Shown here: piece after piece, positions 59,824 to 64,000 of the stretch | Numbering within the stretch: position 1 is the stretch's first letter | How the letters are laid out: every line of letters begins with the position of its first letter | Origin: Gilliamella bombicola | Lineage (GTDB): Bacteria > Pseudomonadota > Gammaproteobacteria > Enterobacterales > Orbaceae | Assembly: GCF_900094945.1 (NCBI RefSeq) | Contig: NZ_FMAQ01000011.1 | Location: forward strand, 1-64,000 | DNA length: 64,000 nt | Reading direction: 5' to 3' | Translations under genes and position numbers: made by a program | The notes under the pieces: model-generated | Seen by the model: only the letters and a program-made list of their open reading frames with translations | The model's database searches: none | What the model was told of the DNA's origin: nothing

Positions 59824-60687
59824 ATGCGTTGGAAAGACCAAAGAGAAAGTGACAATATTGAAGATCGCCGCTCACAATCAAGCAGTGGAATGGGGACCGC
59901 AATTCCCATTAAAGGTAAAGGCAAAATTGCTTTATTTATTGTCGTTTTAGTAGCGGGTTATTACGGTGTTGATTTGACTGGATTACTCAGTTCCGACCTA
60001 ACCACCTCAGACAGCACACAGAAAACCTCCTCAGAATATACAGCAGATGACCGCGAAGCAGCCAAATTCACTTCGGTCATATTAGCTAGCACCGAAGACT
60101 ACTGGAGCGAGCAATTTCAACGTTTAGGCAAAACCTATGTCCCACCTAAATTAGTGCTGTATACTCACTCAACCCAGACATCGTGTGGCACAGGCCAAGC
60201 TGTTATGGGGCCGTTTTATTGTAATATAGATAAAACAGTATATTTAGACCTCTCCTTTTATCAAGAGATGAAACAACGCCTTGGTGGCGGTGGTGATTTT
60301 GCGCAAGGATATGTCATCGCCCACGAAATTGGTCATCATGTACAGAATTTACTTGGAACATTTAACCAAGTTGCACAACTAACGCAGGGTCAATCAGACA
60401 CCGTCAAAAATCAAATATCGGTAAAATTAGAATTACAAGCAGATTGCTATGCAGGTATGTGGGGCAACGCAATGCAAAAAAAGAACATTCTTGAGGTTGG
60501 CGATATAGAACAAGCATTAAAAACAGCGCAAGCCATTGGAGATGATCGACTGCAACAGCAAAGTGGCGGTTATGTTATGCCCGATAGCTTTACCCATGGA
60601 TCATCAAAACAGCGTTATACATGGTTTAAACAAGGATTCGATAACGGCTCGATTAGTCAATGCAATACTTTTGCAGAATCTGAATAA
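59824..60687 (+). CDS. ypfJ: YpfJ-type neutral zinc metallopeptidase family protein
   Basis: The [16 protein letters not shown] start, one N-terminal membrane anchor ([19 protein letters not shown]) and the zinc motif H-E-I-G-H-H (near residue 167) match E. coli Ypf[12 protein letters not shown] gives the third ligand. The start at 59824 has AAGG 9 nt upstream. The substrate is unknown; the protease domain should face the periplasm. Confidence 0.9.
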   Translation: MRWKDQRESDNIEDRRSQSSSGMGTAIPIKGKGKIALFIVVLVAGYYGVDLTGLLSSDLTTSDSTQKTSSEYTADDREAAKFTSVILASTEDYWSEQFQRLGKTYVPPKLVLYTHSTQTSCGTGQAVMGPFYCNIDKTVYLDLSFYQEMKQRLGGGGDFAQGYVIAHEIGHHVQNLLGTFNQVAQLTQGQSDTVKNQISVKLELQADCYAGMWGNAMQKKNILEVGDIEQALKTAQAIGDDRLQQQSGGYVMPDSFTHGSSKQRYTWFKQGFDNGSISQCNTFAESE

Positions 60688-60702
60688 ACATCAAAAAGCC
60701 CC

Positions 60703-60733
60703 AAATTGTCTTCCACCATTTGGAAGACAATTT
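60703..60733. terminator. Terminator-like hairpin between ypfJ and setB
   Basis: A perfect 13-bp stem (60703-60715 with 60721-60733) with a 5-nt loop separates convergent genes. T5 follows a short GC stretch on the minus strand. Confidence 0.65.
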
Positions 60734-60748
60734 AGCCAATCCCCATCA

Positions 60749-61945
60749 TTAATGCTTATCCTTAACCAAAGCACAAAACAGTAATGAAATGGCAACCATG
60801 GCAAATGCAATCCAATAAATAATTTCATGTCCATAAGATTCAGAAACAAATCCCTGAATAATTCCCGCCAAAATAGTGCTACAAATAATACCATTATTAA
60901 ATAATGTTGAGGCAACGCCCATTCTTGTTGGTAATAGATCTTGAAAATAGATAATACCAATGTTTGCAACAACACCAATAAAAAGGGCATTAAAAAGTTG
61001 CAAAGCAAATAATGCAAATTCGTCAGTAAATAAAATCATACCGACATAAAACAGCAAACCACAAATGATAGCGATAAAAAACAAATTTCTCTTACCCAAA
61101 ACAGGCACTAAATAGCCGGCAATAAGCATAGCTGGAATTTCAATGCCTGCCGCTAATCCCATTAATTGCCCAGGTAATGAATCTGATAAATGTAATACGG
61201 AATTCACATAAAGTGGCATATCGATGATATACATCATATTAGCAGTCCACATAAATACAGTCGAAAGCAATAAATAAACGACATTCCTATTTTTAAATAG
61301 TCGCTGGTTAGCTGATTTTATATCAATCGTATTATCAAGTTGTAAGATGGGATTTTTTTCAACCGAAGGTAAAAAAAAGGCTGCAAACAACATCGCAACG
61401 AAAAACATAGACATCGCACTTAGATACATGACGGTAAAACCATAGTGGATAGCTAAACCAAATGAAAGAGGTGGACCAATCACCCATGCTAAAGAAAGTT
61501 GTGCTCGGATTAACGAATTAAATGCTACAACATTACGCCCCGTTTTTACCGCATATTCACGGGCAAGTGCAAAAACTTGTGGCATAGCGGCAGATGATAA
61601 AGCAGCAAACAAAACACCAAGCGTAATTAAAATATAATAGTGCCTAGAAAAAGCAAATATCACACTATTAACAACCCCCATCAAACAACAAAATATAACA
61701 ATATTCCGCCTATCACCTTTTTTGTCTGAATATTTAGCCAATAAAAAACTTCCAATGATACTTGCTAATGCATTCACTGAAAAAAAGAGCCCAACTAAAC
61801 GGGGATCAGCCTTTACTTCAAAAGTCAAAAACCGACTTAAAGTGGGGGATTGTAAAGCACCGGCAATGCCAACAATAAAAGTAGTAAATAAAAAAGCGAC
61901 GAAGATAACACCTTGACTTCGGCGAAAGGAAGAAACATTAGCCAT
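60749..61945 (-). CDS. setB: Sugar efflux transporter SetB-like
   Basis: This 12-helix major-facilitator protein has the SET-family segments G-I-A-G-A-L-Q-S-P-T-L-S, D-K-K-G-D-R-R, Q-V-F-A-L-A-R-E-Y-A and L-R/A-Q-x-S-L-A-W-V-I-G-P-P. The C-terminal part also aligns with E. coli SetB. It would export sugars or analogues, possibly detoxifying excess sugar phosphate. I start at ATG 61945 (398 residues) because a GGA lies 7 nt upstream; a start at 62080 would add a non-family hydrophobic stretch. Confidence 0.9.
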   Translation of the reverse strand: MANVSSFRRSQGVIFVAFLFTTFIVGIAGALQSPTLSRFLTFEVKADPRLVGLFFSVNALASIIGSFLLAKYSDKKGDRRNIVIFCCLMGVVNSVIFAFSRHYYILITLGVLFAALSSAAMPQVFALAREYAVKTGRNVVAFNSLIRAQLSLAWVIGPPLSFGLAIHYGFTVMYLSAMSMFFVAMLFAAFFLPSVEKNPILQLDNTIDIKSANQRLFKNRNVVYLLLSTVFMWTANMMYIIDMPLYVNSVLHLSDSLPGQLMGLAAGIEIPAMLIAGYLVPVLGKRNLFFIAIICGLLFYVGMILFTDEFALFALQLFNALFIGVVANIGIIYFQDLLPTRMGVASTLFNNGIICSTILAGIIQGFVSESYGHEIIYWIAFAMVAISLLFCALVKDKH

Positions 61946-62037
61946 AAAACAATCCATAGATGAGTTTTTGTTGATTATATACTTAAAGTCGGCGTAAAAG
62001 TAATAAAATTCAAAGGGGGAATAATCTGGATATAAGA

Positions 62038-62059
62038 GTGTTGCTTTAAAAAGCAACAC
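62038..62059 (-). terminator. Hairpin at the end of the adhesin downstream element
   Basis: GTGTTGCTTT / AAAGCAACAC forms a long A/T-capped stem. On the minus strand it follows repeat copy 3 directly and precedes TCTTATAT. Confidence 0.55.
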
Positions 62060-62060
62060 A

Positions 62061-62094
62061 TAAAAATTTAATAAAATCAATACCTTTTCTGACC
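62061..62094 (-). repeat. Dispersed repeat, copy 3
   Basis: The reverse complement reads GGTCAGAAAAGGTATTGA followed by TTTTATTAAATTTTTA, homologous to copies 1 and 2. It ends the small frame at 62077-62256 with G-Q-K-R-Y-stop. It lies downstream of the right-hand adhesin on the adhesin coding strand. Confidence 0.6.
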
Positions 62095-62256
62095 AATTTT
62101 TGGCGAGAAATAAGGACTTTTTTGGGTTGGTGCATAGAATAAATTAAGTGTAGTAGTTTCGGACGTTTCCGTTTCGTGTTCAAAACAACTATCTTGACCA
62201 CGTCCGAAATCTTGCCACATTAAAATAAACCACAAATTTAAACCACAACAACGCAT
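62077..62256 (-). CDS. Doubtful 59-residue ORF in a structured element
   Basis: The frame runs from ATG 62256 and is Cys- and Trp-rich at its start (M-R-C-C-G-L-N-L-W-F). It ends G-Q-K-R-Y. The same end motif recurs in the other repeat copies. It overlaps a perfect 10-bp inverted repeat, which suggests RNA or DNA structure rather than protein. No ribosome site is seen. Confidence 0.25.
   Translation of the reverse strand: MRCCGLNLWFILMWQDFGRGQDSCFEHETETSETTTLNLFYAPTQKSPYFSPKIGQKRY
62157..62209. repeat. Perfect 10-bp inverted repeat
   Basis: TTTCGGACGT (62157-62166) pairs with ACGTCCGAAA (62200-62209), and further pairing is possible inside. It is unusually GC-rich for this region. Confidence 0.55.
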
Positions 62257-62278
62257 TTGCAATAGTTTGCCCCAACTG

Positions 62279-62336
62279 CGCGGAGGTGCGGCTCTTTGAT
62301 AACTTGGCCAACTATAGTCATATAAACACCACCGCG
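62279..62336. repeat. GC-rich inverted repeat after the adhesin gene
   Basis: CGCGGAGGTG (62279-62288) pairs with CACCACCGCG (62327-62336), 9 of 10 positions, around a 38-nt AT-rich loop. It begins 23 bp after the adhesin stop. Confidence 0.5.
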
Positions 62337-62359
62337 AACTTAGGATTAACAGCTAACAG

Positions 62360-63928
62360 TTAAGGAGTAGTACAAACAGCATAAAGCCCGCCGGCAGTAG
62401 CGTAAAGGACCGTACCGGTGTCCGCATTGGCAGCAAACAATCGGCCGGCAGCGGCAAAGTCAGGAGTCCAGTAAAAGTAGTTGGCAAAACCTGCATCGGC
62501 GTAACCGTACATGGCTCCCCACTCAGCAAAAAATCCGGCCCCTATTCGTCGTTGGTAATTATTACTAGGTGACGACGGTGTGGCACTTGGGCAACCGTTA
62601 CAATAGGCATTAGTCAGGTCCTTGAGCTTAGCAAGACGATAACCCGAACTACTACTACACCAAGATGATTGGTTAGATGGGAGATCTCTTTTATCCCGTC
62701 TATTGACGAACCACTGCTTCAACTGAAATCCATATTTCACAACCACTCTACCACTGCTATCCCTACCCTCTAATTCAAAGGTCTGCGGTAAAGATGGCAC
62801 ACTTAAACTAAAACTACTTGAATTTATCTGACTATCATTTGCCCTAGGACCATTTAGCGTTACCCGAGTTACATATTGGGATTTATCACTAATCCAACTA
62901 TCAGATGGTCTGTTAACTCCCGTTGGGTCTGTGAATGTATCAGAGCGTGGCCTTGTCCAATTCACTGTAGCCGTTATTCCACCGCGAGAAACAGAAGACC
63001 ACCTCAACTGACTTCCATCCACACCACCTATATCTAAATCAAAATACAAACCATCTGAACCTGTAGTAGGAAAATTAAGACCATAAGATGACGGATTTGT
63101 TGACTGAACTAAAAAGCCTTTATCAGAATTCCATATATCTGCTGGAGCACCTGAATTTTGAGCAAGATTTGGCCTTGCGTAACAAATCATAGCTGCAGTT
63201 GAATTCGGATTGATATAATACTCCACCGAATTACCCCCGAAATTACTACTATTAGGAACACCATATTGTGTAATTAAACTACCACCTGTGCTACTTAATT
63301 TCACTTTATAAGGCGCTCTACAGATGTCTAATATATCGTTACGGCTTACTGTATTTCCATTCTTATCAGTAAAACTCACCGATAAGCTTCCCGTTGCCGT
63401 TACACCATCAGCTCCTACACCATCCCCATCATCATCATCCCAAAAATAATAGCGATGCACTAAATCATCTAGACTCACTGAAGTCACTGATGGTGGAATT
63501 ATCATGCCTATATCACTAAGCCTACTTCCATTTATTAATTTTATTGGATTTGTGACACTTGATGTATTGGTTGACGATGTGATGATTCGACCATCAGGCA
63601 ATCTAATAGCCAATAACATGTCAGTAGTGGCCAACTTAGTTCGACCTCCATCAAATGTTAAATACGGAGCAGAACCTTCAATCACTTTTGAGGTATAAGC
63701 CGACAACGCCTGAGAACCTTGCGAATAAGACAATAATAACAATGGAGCAAATACCAAGCACGACCTCAATAAGAACCTCGGCCTCAACGACAACTTTGTC
63801 GATGATGTCAAGCTCGATAATGAACTCGATGATAAAAATGAGAATTGAGTCTGATTTCGACTACGGTGAAAATGAAAAAGATTTAGGGCGTAGGTTTGGC
63901 ATGCCAGATGCCAGATGCCAGATGCCAT
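62360..63928 (-). CDS. Adhesin-like surface protein with C-terminal lectin-like domain
   Basis: The frame encodes 522 residues: an unusual Ser/Leu-rich leader, a signal-peptide-like segment (about residues 48-75, L-R-P-R-F-L-L-R-S-C-L-V-F-A-P-L-L-L-L) and a beta-rich Ser/Thr/Asn-rich body. The acidic Y-F-W-D-D-D-D-G-D-G-V-G looks Ca-binding. The C-terminal domain has A-Y-C-N-G-C, Y-Q-R-R-I-G-A-G-F-F-A-E-W-G, Y-F-Y-W and L-Y-A-V-C-T-T-P, resembling invasin-type or DUF823 adhesin tips. The ATG at 63928 sits in a heptamer repeat and may not be the true start; TTG codons just before the signal segment are alternatives. The 3' third looks GC-richer than its neighbours. Function is inferred. Confidence 0.7.
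   Translation of the reverse strand: MASGIWHLACQTYALNLFHFHRSRNQTQFSFLSSSSLSSLTSSTKLSLRPRFLLRSCLVFAPLLLLSYSQGSQALSAYTSKVIEGSAPYLTFDGGRTKLATTDMLLAIRLPDGRIITSSTNTSSVTNPIKLINGSRLSDIGMIIPPSVTSVSLDDLVHRYYFWDDDDGDGVGADGVTATGSLSVSFTDKNGNTVSRNDILDICRAPYKVKLSSTGGSLITQYGVPNSSNFGGNSVEYYINPNSTAAMICYARPNLAQNSGAPADIWNSDKGFLVQSTNPSSYGLNFPTTGSDGLYFDLDIGGVDGSQLRWSSVSRGGITATVNWTRPRSDTFTDPTGVNRPSDSWISDKSQYVTRVTLNGPRANDSQINSSSFSLSVPSLPQTFELEGRDSSGRVVVKYGFQLKQWFVNRRDKRDLPSNQSSWCSSSSGYRLAKLKDLTNAYCNGCPSATPSSPSNNYQRRIGAGFFAEWGAMYGYADAGFANYFYWTPDFAAAGRLFAANADTGTVLYATAGGLYAVCTTP
63901..63927. repeat. Heptanucleotide tandem repeat at the adhesin start
   Basis: ATGCCAG is repeated three full times (63901-63921) plus a partial fourth unit (63922-63927). 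A 7-bp unit shifts reading frame with each gain or loss. It overlaps the presumed start of the adhesin frame and the predicted transcription start. Confidence 0.85.
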
Positions 63929-63930
63929 AC

Positions 63931-63959
63931 ATGATAGCGCATTTCGATTATCCTGTCAA
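63931..63959 (-). promoter_or_regulatory. Near-consensus promoter for the adhesin gene
   Basis: On the minus strand TTGACA (63954-63959) and TATCAT (63931-63936) are separated by exactly 17 bp. Transcription would start near 63924, inside the heptamer repeat. That makes the ATG at 63928 doubtful. Confidence 0.6.
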
Positions 63960-64000
63960 GTAAATTTTTGTTTTATTTCGATTTTTTATAATTGACTGCT

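Noticed and set aside
63901..63927. Heptamer tandem array considered as a CRISPR or phage attachment site
   Set aside because: The units are too short and have no spacers; they are simple-sequence tandem repeats.

Overview
The window looks like a chromosomal segment of an AT-rich gammaproteobacterium. Nearly every housekeeping gene resembles its enterobacterial counterpart and local gene orders are partly E. coli-like: rnm-yciO-rluB, prfA-prmC, ycbZ(lonH)-fabA, ycgL-ycgN, and aroA-cmk-rpsA-ihfB-comEC-lpxK-ycaR-kdsB. The low GC, these synteny blocks and a mannose-type PTS fit the Orbaceae (Gilliamella-like insect gut symbionts). That placement is inference, since no marker such as 16S rRNA is present. 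I found no rRNA, tRNA, CRISPR array, insertion sequence or prophage.

Layout. 1-560: the 3' end of an adhesin-like gene and a structured, repeat-bearing intergenic stretch. 562-6661: RNA modification, decay and translation termination genes (rluB, yciO, rnm, rraB, prmC, prfA) plus kdsA. 6970-12621: a sugar locus with manA, a GntR/UTRA regulator, a divergent deoC-type aldolase and a four-gene mannose-family PTS; two palindromes in the control region are candidate operators. 12735-20398: pyruvate dehydrogenase aceE-aceF-lpd, with lipB-lipA divergent from it, so the lipoylated complex and its lipoylation enzymes sit together. 20443-36932: envelope and lipid genes (yejM, fabA, kdsB, lpxK), lonH, a secreted nuclease, csp, proC, the pilT-like/yggS/yggT group, ycgL-ycgN, glk, corA, ssb and marC. 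37034-49398: comEC, ihfB, rpsA, cmk, aroA, an XRE regulator, a pitrilysin protease and prfC. 49610-61945: more lineage-specific content: ilvY, a secreted 3-hydroxybutyrate-oligomer-hydrolase-like protein, acpH, a siderophore-interacting flavoprotein, fsa, yijO, an oxyR fragment, proP, an EamA transporter, ypfJ and setB. 62038-64000: a GC-richer adhesin-like gene and a highly structured downstream element.

The most interesting signal lies at the two window ends. The adhesin fragment at 3-374 (+) and the adhesin at 62360-63928 (-) share a C-terminal domain pattern. Each is followed, on its own coding strand, by copies of one short repeat encoding an (R)Y-stop tail plus a conserved AT-rich tract. 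A third copy stands alone at 29823-29858. The right-hand adhesin also has a heptanucleotide tandem repeat at its presumed start, beside a near-consensus promoter, which suggests phase variation. Together these suggest a dispersed, possibly switchable surface-protein cassette with a structured 3' module.

Other points of note are an oxyR remnant keeping the C-x8-C redox pair, a missing msbA between comEC and lpxK, a deoC-type aldolase wired to a sugar PTS, and a 3HB-oligomer-hydrolase homologue that may lack its usual histidine.
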